From Streptomyces monomycini (GTDB lineage: Bacteria; Actinomycetota; Actinomycetes; Streptomycetales; Streptomycetaceae), in the NCBI RefSeq assembly GCF_022271435.1, contig NZ_JAFIQY010000009.1, positions 124,001 through 188,000 of the forward strand: a stretch of 64,000 nt of DNA, read 5' to 3'. A program made the position numbers and the translations under genes. Of this stretch, positions 23,844-32,025 are shown in pieces. A model generated the notes under the pieces. It worked only from the letters and a program-made list of their open reading frames with translations. It searched no databases and was not told where the DNA came from. Position 1 is the stretch's first letter. Each line of letters begins with the position of its first letter.

Positions 23844-26033
23844 GTGACGCAGAGCGGACAGGGCAACGACCCGCACTATCCTGCGGGCGAGCCCGCGCGA
23901 GAGGGCGTTGTGCTGCCCGCTCACGGCGATCCGTGGGTCCCCGGCCAGCAGGCCGCACCGCCCGCGGGCCAGCCCTGGGGACAGCCTTGGGGGCCGGGGC
24001 AGCAGCAGGCACCGGGCGGGCAGCCGGTCCAAGGGCAGCCGCTTCCAGGCCAGCAGGCCCAGGGGCAGCAGGTACAGGGTCAACAGGTGCAGGGGCAGCA
24101 GGTGCAGGGCCAGCCGGTGCAGGGACAGTCGATTCCGGGACAGCCTGCCCAGGGGCAGCCGGTTCCCGGGCAGCCGGTCCCGGGGCAAGCGGGGCAGGGG
24201 CAGTCGTACGGCGGCCAGCAGATGCCCGGTCAGATGCCCGGTCAGGTGCCCGGACAGCCGCACGGCCAACAGCCGCTGCCTTACGGTCAGCAGCCGCACG
24301 CCCAGCAGCAACCGCACGCCCCTCAGCAGCCACCGCACGCCCAGCAGCAGCCGTACGGCCAGGAGTCCTTCGCCCAGTACCCCCCTGCCCAGCCGATGCC
24401 CCAGGCGCCCCAGACTCCTCCCGGCATGCCGCCGACGCCGCCCGCGCAGCCGCCGCAGCAGCCGCCGTTCCAGCAGCACCAGCCCCCGGCCCCCATGCCT
24501 CCGCAGGCGCAGCCCCCGCAGAACCCCGGGCAGCAGCCCGGCCAGGGCCCTGCCCCGGACATGGAAGCGACCGCGCTGATATCTCCGATACCCCCGTCCG
24601 ACCCGCAGCCCGGTGGCCAGCAGGGCCAGCCCGGTGGCCAGCAGGGCCAGCCCAGCCAGCCCCCTCACCCCGGCCACCCGAGCCGGCCCGGCCAACTCGT
24701 CCCCGCGACGCCGCAGACCGGTGCGCCGATGCCGCCCGCCGCCGGCGACCCGGAGTCGACCGCACTGCTCCGCCCCATCGGCGCCCAGCAGAACCAGCAG
24801 AACCAGCAGAACCAGCGGTCCCAGACGCCTGGCGGCACACAGGGCGGCCGGCCCGGCCCCATGCCCGGCGCCGCGCCGATGCCCCCGGAGGCCGGCGGGC
24901 CCGCGGGCGGCGGCCCCGCGGAGGTACGTCCCGAGACACCCGGCGAATCCACCCGTACCCTGCGCGCGATCAAGCCGAACGGCCCGCAGCACGGCTCGCC
25001 GAACGGCCCCCGGCCCGACACCTCCCGCCCCGCGCAGCCCGGCGCCGACTCCGAGGCCACCCAGTTCATACCGCCGATCGGCGCAGGCACCCCCGCGCCG
25101 CCCGGTGCGCCCTTCGGTGTGCCGCCCGGCGCGCCCGGCGACCGCGCGACACCGGCCGAGTTCGAAGGCCTGTTCCGTTCCGGCCCTGCCGGGGCCGCAC
25201 CGGTGGGGTCGCAGGGCGGTGTCCCCGACGCCACCGCCCAGCTGCCCCGCTTCGACGAGCCGGGGCAGCAGCCGCAGGGCCCGTACGGCCAGCCGCCCCA
25301 TGGGCACCAGCAGCCCTACGGGCACCAGCGGTACGACCAGTACGCACCGGACCACGAGCCGGACGGCGGCGGCCGGCGCCGTCGCTTCGCGCCCGCCGTG
25401 ATCATCGGCGTGGCGGTGGTGGCCCTGGCGGGCGCCGGGCTCGGCGTCGGCTGGGCGCTCAGCGGGGGCGGTGACGACGGTTCCGCGAAGAAGAAGCAGG
25501 AGTCCGGCGGGACGTCCGGCGCCGCGAAGGACGACACGGACGGCAAGGACGCCAAGCAGCCGTCCCCGTCCGCCGACCCGGTGGCGGCGCAGGCGAAGGG
25601 TCTCGACGCGCTCCTGAAGGACAGCAACAACAGCCGGGCCGCCGTGATCGGCGCGGTCAAGAGCATCAAGTCGTGCGACAACCTGGACGCGGCGGCCAAG
25701 GACCTCCGGGACGCCGCGAAGCAGCGCAACGACCTGGTGAGCCGGCTGGCCGGGCTCCCGGTCGACAAGCTGCCCGGCAGCGGCGAGCTGACCGCGTCGC
25801 TCAACGAGGCGTGGAAGTCCTCCGCCTCCGCCGACAACCACTACGCGGCATGGGCGGACCAGGTCAAGGACAAGAAGGGCTGCCCCAAGGGCAAGGCCCG
25901 CGGTGGCAAGGAGCCCGCCCAGGGCAACGCGGACAGCGGCCGCGCCACGAAGGCCAAGCAGCAGGCGGCGAAGCTGTGGAACCCGATCGCGCAGAAGTAC
26001 GGCCTGACCGAACGCCGTCCGGAGCAGCTCTGA
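23844..26033 (+). CDS. Gln/Pro/Gly-rich single-pass membrane protein
   Basis: 729 residues from GTG 23844, with AGGAG 5 bases upstream. Residues 30-235 are almost only Gln, Gly, Pro, Val and Ala, with pentapeptide-like repeats (QGQQV, PGQPV). A disordered region to about residue 500 contains five copies of an acidic-Thr-hydrophobic motif: EATALISPI 241, ESTALLRPI 304, ESTRTLRAI 368, EATQFIPPI 404 and DATAQLPRF 462. One transmembrane helix (APAVIIGVAVVALAGAGLG, about 516-535) follows a RRRR anchor. The extracellular C-terminal domain (about 190 residues) has two cysteines, KSCDN and KKGCPKG. I recognise no enzyme. The N-terminus is cytoplasmic by the positive-inside rule. Confidence 0.85.
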   Translation: MTQSGQGNDPHYPAGEPAREGVVLPAHGDPWVPGQQAAPPAGQPWGQPWGPGQQQAPGGQPVQGQPLPGQQAQGQQVQGQQVQGQQVQGQPVQGQSIPGQPAQGQPVPGQPVPGQAGQGQSYGGQQMPGQMPGQVPGQPHGQQPLPYGQQPHAQQQPHAPQQPPHAQQQPYGQESFAQYPPAQPMPQAPQTPPGMPPTPPAQPPQQPPFQQHQPPAPMPPQAQPPQNPGQQPGQGPAPDMEATALISPIPPSDPQPGGQQGQPGGQQGQPSQPPHPGHPSRPGQLVPATPQTGAPMPPAAGDPESTALLRPIGAQQNQQNQQNQRSQTPGGTQGGRPGPMPGAAPMPPEAGGPAGGGPAEVRPETPGESTRTLRAIKPNGPQHGSPNGPRPDTSRPAQPGADSEATQFIPPIGAGTPAPPGAPFGVPPGAPGDRATPAEFEGLFRSGPAGAAPVGSQGGVPDATAQLPRFDEPGQQPQGPYGQPPHGHQQPYGHQRYDQYAPDHEPDGGGRRRRFAPAVIIGVAVVALAGAGLGVGWALSGGGDDGSAKKKQESGGTSGAAKDDTDGKDAKQPSPSADPVAAQAKGLDALLKDSNNSRAAVIGAVKSIKSCDNLDAAAKDLRDAAKQRNDLVSRLAGLPVDKLPGSGELTASLNEAWKSSASADNHYAAWADQVKDKKGCPKGKARGGKEPAQGNADSGRATKAKQQAAKLWNPIAQKYGLTERRPEQL

Positions 26034-26070
26034 ACGGCGTACGGCTCCGAACCGCTCGGCCCCCGGCCGC

Positions 26071-27192
26071 TCAAGCCCGCCCGCCGCGGAACACCTCCGA
26101 CACGAGCCTGTCCTGCGCCTTGAGGAACGCTCCGGTCAGGGACAGCGCGGCGTCGTCCACGTAGTTCAGCGCGGCGGTCAGGGTCGTGCCGCCGTCGAGC
26201 GTGCTGTACATCAACGCCGCGTGGCCGCCCGCGCCGCCGTTGTGGAAGAGGACGGTGCCGCCGTCGGGGCCCGTGTCCTGCACGCGCAGGCCCAGGCCGA
26301 AGCCGCTCTTGGGGTGCGGCTTGCGCATCTCGGCCAGCAGCGGGGCCGGCAGGAGTTCGCCGCGCGCGAGGGCGGAGATGAACGTGTGGAGGTCCTGGGG
26401 GGTGGAGATCATGTCGCCCCCGGCGGAGATCCAGGAGGGGTTGAGGCGGGTGACGTCGGCCGTCTCCTGCCGGCCGGCGTCCTCGTACCGGTAGTAGGCG
26501 TGGGCGTGCGGTGCGGGGATCTCCGGTGAGGTGCCCGGCACCACGGTGTCCGTCAGGCCGAGCGGCTCCAGGATCCGTGCGTGCGTCTCCTCGGCGCACG
26601 AGCGGCCGGTGACCTCCTCGACCAGCAGTCTGGCCAGTACGTAATTGGTGTTGGAGTAGCTCCAGTCCGTCCCCGGCTCGAACCGGGCCGGCCTGGACAG
26701 CGCGAGCCGTACCAGGTCCTCGGGCCGGTAGGACGTGAACTGGTTGTCCACCCACTCCTTGCCCGTGATGTTGCAGGGAATGCCCGGTACGACCGTTCCG
26801 TCCTCGTAGTACTCGCCGGTGAAGTTGAAGACCCCGCTGGTGTGCTGGAGCAGCGTCCGTACCGTGATCCGCGGGTCCAGTCCGAACCCGGGCAGGCAGG
26901 CGTCGGCCGGGGTGTCGAGTCCGATCTTTCCTTCGGCCACCAGTTGCAGCACCAGGGTCGCGGTGAAGGTCTTGGTGTTGCTGCCGATCCGGACGTGCCC
27001 GTTCACCGGCGGAGCGACGGTTCCGCCCAGCTCGGCCAGCCCGGCGCTGCCGGACCACTGGCCCCGCTCGTCGTGGACGCGCAGCGACAGTCCGGTGATC
27101 CCGGAGTCGACGATCTCCTGGATGGCCTTCCGCAGTTCCGGGCGGTCCGGCCCGGCGGCGGTGGTGTTCGTGGTGCGGAGGGTCTCACCCAT
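26071..27192 (-). CDS. Serine hydrolase, class C beta-lactamase/DD-carboxypeptidase fold
   Basis: 373 residues from ATG 27192, with GAGGAA upstream. The three active-site motifs are present: SNTKTFT (SxxK nucleophile, about residues 71-77), YSNTNY (YxN, about 179) and HNGGAGGH (about 319). No signal peptide or membrane anchor is visible, so unlike true cell-wall DD-peptidases it is probably cytoplasmic, perhaps an esterase or amidase of the EstB/LovD kind. It is divergent from the MerR gene. A MerR-type dyad with TTGACC elements lies in front of it, so it is a likely target of that regulator. Confidence 0.88.
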   Translation of the reverse strand: MGETLRTTNTTAAGPDRPELRKAIQEIVDSGITGLSLRVHDERGQWSGSAGLAELGGTVAPPVNGHVRIGSNTKTFTATLVLQLVAEGKIGLDTPADACLPGFGLDPRITVRTLLQHTSGVFNFTGEYYEDGTVVPGIPCNITGKEWVDNQFTSYRPEDLVRLALSRPARFEPGTDWSYSNTNYVLARLLVEEVTGRSCAEETHARILEPLGLTDTVVPGTSPEIPAPHAHAYYRYEDAGRQETADVTRLNPSWISAGGDMISTPQDLHTFISALARGELLPAPLLAEMRKPHPKSGFGLGLRVQDTGPDGGTVLFHNGGAGGHAALMYSTLDGGTTLTAALNYVDDAALSLTGAFLKAQDRLVSEVFRGGRA

Positions 27193-27297
27193 GGTCGTTC
27201 CTCATTCCGTGGAAGCAGATGCCCGGCACAACTCGGATGCGCGGTGGTGACCGTGGTGGTCACCGGTCCCTCCGAGGCGGCGATGTGCCGAGCGTGC

Positions 27298-27318
27298 ACC
27301 CTGACCCAAGGTCAAGGT
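27298..27318 (-). promoter_or_regulatory. MerR-type operator/promoter dyad
   Basis: ACCCTGACC (27298-27306) and GGTCAAGGT (27310-27318) form an inverted repeat with 8 of 9 matches around CAA. Read leftward it contains two TTGACC -35-like hexamers, the usual arrangement when a MerR protein distorts an over-long promoter spacer. It lies about 105 bp upstream of the serine hydrolase start and 205 bp upstream of the merR gene. Confidence 0.5.
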
Positions 27319-27522
27319 CAACCTTCGCCGTACGGGCGCGAGATGACCGGAGGCGACCGCGAGTGCCCGGGCCCTGAACAGGCGTTGGCCGCGGCCCGGC
27401 TCCGGAGGAATGGCGGACGCGCGCTACCCTCGCCCCTGTGATCGCCCGCACGCCGTACCCCGGAGTGAGCGCGCGGTCCGCCGGCGGACCGGCCGCCCAC
27501 GACGCGGAGGTGTGCTGAACCG

Positions 27523-28299
27523 ATGGCGGGCGGACTCACGATCGGTCAGGCGGCGGCGTTCGTCGGCGTCACGGTCAAGACCGTGCGGCACTACCACCGG
27601 CTCGGCCTGGTCGCCGAGCCGGAGCGGGACGGTTCCGGCTACCGGCGCTACGGGTCGGCCGACCTGCTCCGGCTGATCCAGGTGCGGACCCTGGCCGGGG
27701 CCGGCGTGCCGCTGGCGGAGATCGGTGACCTGCTCGACGCCGGGCCCGAGCGGTTCTCCGCCGCCCTGGACGACGTCCGTCACCGGCTCACCGAACAGAT
27801 CGACGACCTGACCGCGCGCCGCGACACCCTGCACCGGCTCACCCATGGTGACCGCGCCCTCTTGCCCGACCGGGCCTGCGCCGTCCTGGAGCGGCTCGCC
27901 GGTCTCGGTTTCCGTCCCGATTACGTGGCCGCCCAGCGGGAGGCCCTGGTGCTGACCCGGGCGCTGGTCCCGGAGATCCTCGACAGCTTCCTGACCCGTC
28001 TCGAACTTCTCATGGACGATCCCGAGCACGTCGAGCTGACCCAGCGCGGCTGGGCGGCGCGCTCCTGGGACCCGGACGACCCGCGGATCGCGGAACTGGC
28101 GTCCGCCCTGGCCGGCAAGCTGCTGGCCGACCGTGCGACGCTGACGATGCCGGACGGCTTCCGGAACCGGTCCGACGCCGCCTCCCGCTACGGGATGGTC
28201 AACCACCACCGGGAGGCCGGGGGACCGGCCGTCGCCCGGCTGAACACGCTGGTCGAGGCGGAGCTGCGTGCGGCCGGCATCGACGTCCCGCGGCAGTGA
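27523..28299 (+). CDS. MerR-family transcriptional regulator
   Basis: 258 residues. The N-terminal MerR HTH is clear (LTIGQAAAFVGVTVKTVRHYHRLGLV, then RRYGSADLLRLIQVRTL). A coiled coil (about residues 80-110) and a 140-residue effector domain follow. That domain lacks the Cys ligands of metal sensors, so it probably binds an organic molecule. It is divergent from the serine hydrolase gene. Its 3' end faces the siderophore operon 30 bp away. GGAGGTG precedes ATG 27523. Confidence 0.92.
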   Translation: MAGGLTIGQAAAFVGVTVKTVRHYHRLGLVAEPERDGSGYRRYGSADLLRLIQVRTLAGAGVPLAEIGDLLDAGPERFSAALDDVRHRLTEQIDDLTARRDTLHRLTHGDRALLPDRACAVLERLAGLGFRPDYVAAQREALVLTRALVPEILDSFLTRLELLMDDPEHVELTQRGWAARSWDPDDPRIAELASALAGKLLADRATLTMPDGFRNRSDAASRYGMVNHHREAGGPAVARLNTLVEAELRAAGIDVPRQ

Positions 28300-28329
28300 G
28301 GAACCGTTTCCTGCGGGGGACATGGCCGC

Positions 28330-29403
28330 TCACAGCTTGCCCGACCTCCGCTCCAGGAACAGCAGCCACGCCAGGTACACGCCGCCGCCCACGCCAGTGA
28401 TCACGCCGACCGGCAGGATGCCCGTACCGGACACGCGCTGCGCCGACCAGTCGGCGAGGGTGACCAGGACGGCGCCCATCCAGGCGGCGGGCAGGACGTT
28501 GGGGCCGGGGGAGCGGGTGAGGCGGCGGGCCAGCTGGGGCGCGGCGAGCGCGACGAAGGGGATCGGTCCGGCGGCGGCGACGGCGAGCGCCGTCAGGCCG
28601 GTGCCGGTGGCGAGGAGGGCCAGGCGGCTGCGTTCGGGGGCGACGCCGAGGGCGGCCGCCGTGTCGTCGCCCATCTCCAGCAGGGACAGCCGCCGGGCCA
28701 GCGCCAGGACGGCGGGTGCCAGGGCGACGACCCCGAGTGCGGCCACGCTCACGTCGGGCCAGCCGCGGCCGTTGAGGCTGCCGATCATCCAGGTGGCGGC
28801 TTCGGCGGCCTTGCCGATGTCGGCCCGTACGTACAGGTAGCTGGTGAGCGAGCCGAGGACCGCCGAGCCGCCGATGCCGACGAGCACCAGGCGGTAGCCG
28901 TGCACACCGCGCCGCCAGGCCAGCAGGTAGACGGCGGCGGCGGTGGCCAGACCGCCGGCCACCGCGCCGAGGGCGATCTGCGCGGTCCCGGCCTCCAGCA
29001 GGATGACGGAGACGAGCGCGCCGGCCGAAGCGCCGCTGCCGAAGCCGATGACGTCGGGGCTGCCGAGCGGGTTGCGGGCCAGCGACTGGAAGACCGCGCC
29101 GCTCATGCCCATCGCGAAGCCGGCCAGCAGCCCGTCCAGCACCCGGGGCAGCCGCAGGTCGACCACGACGAAGTCCGCGCCGGGCGGCCCGTCCCCGAAG
29201 AGGGTGGCGACGACTTCGGCGGGGCTGAGGCGGTAGCTGCCCATGCCGAGCGACAGGACGGCCACCAGGATGCCGGTCAGCGCCAGTGCCGCGCAGACCA
29301 GCAGGGCGCGCCGGCCCAGCCGCAGGGACAGTCCGCCGCGGGTGCGCAGGACGGTGGGGCGGGGCGCCGTGCGGCGCGCGGGGGAGGTGCGTACGGCGGT
29401 CAC
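28330..29403 (-). CDS. FecCD-family siderophore ABC transporter permease (second)
   Basis: 357 residues from GTG 29403, overlapping the stop of the preceding permease gene by 4 bp. It has about nine or ten membrane helices with the FecCD signatures LRLPRVLDGLLAGFAMGMSGAVFQSLARNPLGSPDVIGF and GPIPFVALAAPQLARRL. It should pair with the adjacent permease to form the channel of a type II ferric-siderophore importer. It is the last gene of a seven-gene operon that also makes an exporter and a deoxysugar. The matching ATPase is not in the window. Confidence 0.92.
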   Translation of the reverse strand: MTAVRTSPARRTAPRPTVLRTRGGLSLRLGRRALLVCAALALTGILVAVLSLGMGSYRLSPAEVVATLFGDGPPGADFVVVDLRLPRVLDGLLAGFAMGMSGAVFQSLARNPLGSPDVIGFGSGASAGALVSVILLEAGTAQIALGAVAGGLATAAAVYLLAWRRGVHGYRLVLVGIGGSAVLGSLTSYLYVRADIGKAAEAATWMIGSLNGRGWPDVSVAALGVVALAPAVLALARRLSLLEMGDDTAAALGVAPERSRLALLATGTGLTALAVAAAGPIPFVALAAPQLARRLTRSPGPNVLPAAWMGAVLVTLADWSAQRVSGTGILPVGVITGVGGGVYLAWLLFLERRSGKL

Positions 29404-30452
29404 AGCTGGGCCACCTTCCGGCGGCGGACGAGGTGGATGAAGAGCAGGCCGCCGAAGAACGCGGTGACGACCCCGACCTCGATCTCGGACGGCGGTACCA
29501 GCACCCGGCCGATGATGTCCGACCCCAGGAGCAGGACCGGCGCGAAGACGGCGCAGTACGGGAACAGCCACCGGTTGTCGGGGCCGCAGAACGCCCGTAC
29601 GGCGTGCGGGATCATCAGCCCGATGAAGCCGATCGGCCCGCACACGGCGGTCGCGGCGCCGGACAGCAGGGTGATGGCGACGATGGACAGCACCCGGGTG
29701 CGGCCCAGCCGGGCGCCGAGGGAGCGGGCGGTGTCCTCGCCCAGGGCGACCGCGTTCAGCGGGCGGGCCACCGCCATGGCGAGGACGGCGCCGGCCAGCA
29801 GGAACGGCAGCGCGGTCAGCAGCAGGTCGCCGCGGCGGCCGGTGAGGGTGCCGATCGACCAGTGCCGCATGGTCTCCAGGGCGCCCAGGTCCGTCAGTTG
29901 CAGGCCGTTGACGTAGCCGAAGAGGGCGGCGTTGACGGCGGTGCCCGCCAGGGCCAGCCGTACGGGGGTGGCCGCCCGGCTGCCGCCGAGGGCGTTGACC
30001 AGGACGGCCGCCACCCCGGCGCCGGCCAGCGCGAACCACAGGTAGCCGGTGAAGGAGGTGATGCCCAGCACGCTGATCGCGGTGACCACGGCGGCCGAGG
30101 CGCCCGCGTTGACGCCGAGGAGGCCGGGGTCGGCCAGCGGGTTGCGGGTGAGGGACTGCATCACGGCACCGGCCAGGCCGAGGGCGGCGCCCGCCGCGAC
30201 ACCCAGTGCGGTACGGGGCAGCCGCAGCTCGCGCACGATCCGGTCGTCGGCGGTGCCGGTCGACCCGAACAGACCGTGCCACACCTGGTCGAGGGGGATG
30301 GCCTTGGCGCCCACGGCGATGCTCACCAGGACGACGACGGCCAGCAGCGCCAAACCCAGCAGCAGCCCGCCGGCCCGCATCACGCGGCGCCCGGCGGGCG
30401 GTGCGGGCTTGGCTTCCGGGGCGGGTGCGACGGCGGTCGCCGTAGTCGTCAC
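29400..30452 (-). CDS. FecCD-family siderophore ABC transporter permease (first)
   Basis: 350 residues from GTG 30452, overlapping the rmlC stop by 4 bp. Family motifs include LRLPRTALGVAAGAALGLAGAVMQSLTRNPLADPGLLGVNAGA and GPIGFIGLMIPHAVRAFCG. It is one half of a heterodimeric iron-siderophore permease with the next gene. The translational overlap with a sugar-epimerase gene is unusual and ties sugar supply to import. Confidence 0.92.
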   Translation of the reverse strand: MTTTATAVAPAPEAKPAPPAGRRVMRAGGLLLGLALLAVVVLVSIAVGAKAIPLDQVWHGLFGSTGTADDRIVRELRLPRTALGVAAGAALGLAGAVMQSLTRNPLADPGLLGVNAGASAAVVTAISVLGITSFTGYLWFALAGAGVAAVLVNALGGSRAATPVRLALAGTAVNAALFGYVNGLQLTDLGALETMRHWSIGTLTGRRGDLLLTALPFLLAGAVLAMAVARPLNAVALGEDTARSLGARLGRTRVLSIVAITLLSGAATAVCGPIGFIGLMIPHAVRAFCGPDNRWLFPYCAVFAPVLLLGSDIIGRVLVPPSEIEVGVVTAFFGGLLFIHLVRRRKVAQL

Positions 30453-31150
30453 GCCGCGCTGCCTTCCCGAGCGGCGGCGCGGTCAGCGGTCCGGTCAGTG
30501 GCCCGATCAACGGCCCGCTCAGCAGTCCGCTCGATACCCCCAGCAGCGCCCCGATCGGCGCCCCGGACAGCCGCCCGATGCCGTACGCACTCCTCGTACG
30601 ACGGCAGCAGCCCCCGCCGCTCGGCCTCCTCCAGGGTGGGCGCGGCGGCGTCCTTGGCGGACAGCAGCGGGGTGACCCCGGCGGGCCAGTCGATGCCCAG
30701 GGCCGGGTCCAGCGGGTGGACGCCGTGTTCGCGCCGCGGCTGGTAGCCGGTGGAGCAGAGGTAGACCACGGTGGCGTCGTCGGACAGGGCCATGAAGGCG
30801 TGGCCGAGCCCTTCGGAGAGGTAGACCGCGCTCAGCCCGTCCTCGTCCAGCGGTACGGCCTCCCACGCGCGGTAGGTGGGGGAGCCGGTCCGCAGGTCCA
30901 CCACCACGTCCAGGACGGCACCGCGTACACAGGTGACGTACTTGGCCTGGCCGGGCGGCACCTCGCTGAAGTGCACGCCGCGCAGCACGCCGCGGCGGGA
31001 GACGGAGCAGTTGGCCTGCGCCAGTATCGGGGCGCGCCCGGTGGCGCCGGTGAACTCCGGCTGGGTGAACCATTCGTGGAAGGAACCCCGGTCGTCCCGG
31101 TGGACGAGCGGTTCGCGTACCCAGGCTCCTTCGATGCTCAGCGGGCGCAT
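30449..31150 (-). CDS. rmlC: dTDP-4-dehydrorhamnose 3,5-epimerase family protein
   Basis: 233 residues, a cupin-fold epimerase acting on dTDP-4-keto-6-deoxyglucose. Visible features are RGSFHEWF, RGVHFSEVPPGQAKYVTC (catalytic His), DVVVDLRTGSPTY and AVYLSEGLGHAFMAL (catalytic-region Tyr). Such enzymes epimerise C3 and C5 or only one of these; the sequence resembles those in antibiotic sugar pathways, so the specificity is open. The last 35 residues are an Arg/Asp/Ala tail with imperfect repeats (RTAERAVDRATDRTADRAA) not typical of the family. The gene overlaps rmlD by 13 bp and the permease gene by 4 bp. Confidence 0.9.
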   Translation of the reverse strand: MRPLSIEGAWVREPLVHRDDRGSFHEWFTQPEFTGATGRAPILAQANCSVSRRGVLRGVHFSEVPPGQAKYVTCVRGAVLDVVVDLRTGSPTYRAWEAVPLDEDGLSAVYLSEGLGHAFMALSDDATVVYLCSTGYQPRREHGVHPLDPALGIDWPAGVTPLLSAKDAAAPTLEEAERRGLLPSYEECVRHRAAVRGADRGAAGGIERTAERAVDRATDRTADRAAAREGSAA

Positions 31151-32025
31151 GAGACGGCTCCTTCCAGTGCGGCGGTCACCCGGGTGTACTCGGCGGCGAG
31201 TGCGTCGCGCCAGTGCCGGGGTGCGGGCAGCCCGGCGGCGGCCCAGCGGTCGTGGCCCAGCACGCTCCAGGCGGGGCGGCGGGCGGGCCGGTCCAGGGTG
31301 GTGCTGTCGGTGGGCCGGACGTGGTCCGGGTCGGCGCCGGCCAGCCGGAAGACTTCGCGGGCCAGTCCGTACCAGGTGGTCGTGCCGCGGGTGGTGGCGT
31401 GGAAGACGCCGGGGCGGGCGGGCCCGCGCCCGAGGGCGAGCAGCTGGCCGGCGACGTCGCGGGCCGGAGTGGGCTGGCCGGTCTGGTCGTCGACGACGTC
31501 CACGGTGGCGCCACGCGTGGCGCGTTCGGCCATGGTGCGCACGAAGTTGCGGCCGTGGGCGCCGTAGAGCCAGGCGGTGCGGACGACGGTGCCGGTGTGC
31601 GGCAGTTCGGCCAGGACGGCCTGTTCACCGGCGAGCTTGCTGCGGCCGTAGGCGGTACGGGGCCCGGTCGGCGCGCCTTCGGTGTACGGGGTGGTGGCGT
31701 CACCCGAGAAGACGTAGTCGGTGGACACGTGCAGCAGCCGGGCGCCGGTTCCGGCGCAGGCGCGGGCCAGGCCGCGCACCGCGTCGGCGTTGACGCGGTG
31801 CGCCTGCTCCTCGTCGGACTCGGCGCCGTCCACGTCCGTGTAAGCGGCGCAGTTGACGACCACGGCCGGGCGGACGCGGCGCAGCGCGGACTCCACGGCG
31901 CGGGGGTCGGTGAGGTCCAGGGTCCGGCGGTCCAGGGGGAGCGCGCAGACGCCCTCGGCGGCCAGCAGACGGGACACCTCGCGGCCGAGCATCCCGCTCG
32001 CGCCGGTGATCAGCCAGCGGTTCAC
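31138..32025 (-). CDS. rmlD: dTDP-4-dehydrorhamnose reductase
   Basis: 295 residues from GTG 32025 (VNRWLITGASGMLGREV), overlapping the rmlB stop by 4 bp; the longer open frame upstream is a shadow. The SDR Rossmann motif GASGMLG, VSTDYVFSGD and the YGRSKLAGE (YxxxK) active site are present. It reduces the 4-keto group to give dTDP-L-rhamnose, or another 6-deoxyhexose depending on the epimerase. Together with rmlA, rmlB and rmlC this completes a four-step pathway from glucose 1-phosphate. Confidence 0.92.
   Translation of the reverse strand: MNRWLITGASGMLGREVSRLLAAEGVCALPLDRRTLDLTDPRAVESALRRVRPAVVVNCAAYTDVDGAESDEEQAHRVNADAVRGLARACAGTGARLLHVSTDYVFSGDATTPYTEGAPTGPRTAYGRSKLAGEQAVLAELPHTGTVVRTAWLYGAHGRNFVRTMAERATRGATVDVVDDQTGQPTPARDVAGQLLALGRGPARPGVFHATTRGTTTWYGLAREVFRLAGADPDHVRPTDSTTLDRPARRPAWSVLGHDRWAAAGLPAPRHWRDALAAEYTRVTAALEGAVSCAR

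Noticed and set aside
23801..25841. Long plus- and minus-strand frames over the Gln/Pro-rich gene
   Set aside because: They are shadows created by the low-complexity GC-rich sequence. The frame with GTG 23844, a ribosome site, a membrane helix and a folded C-terminus is the gene.
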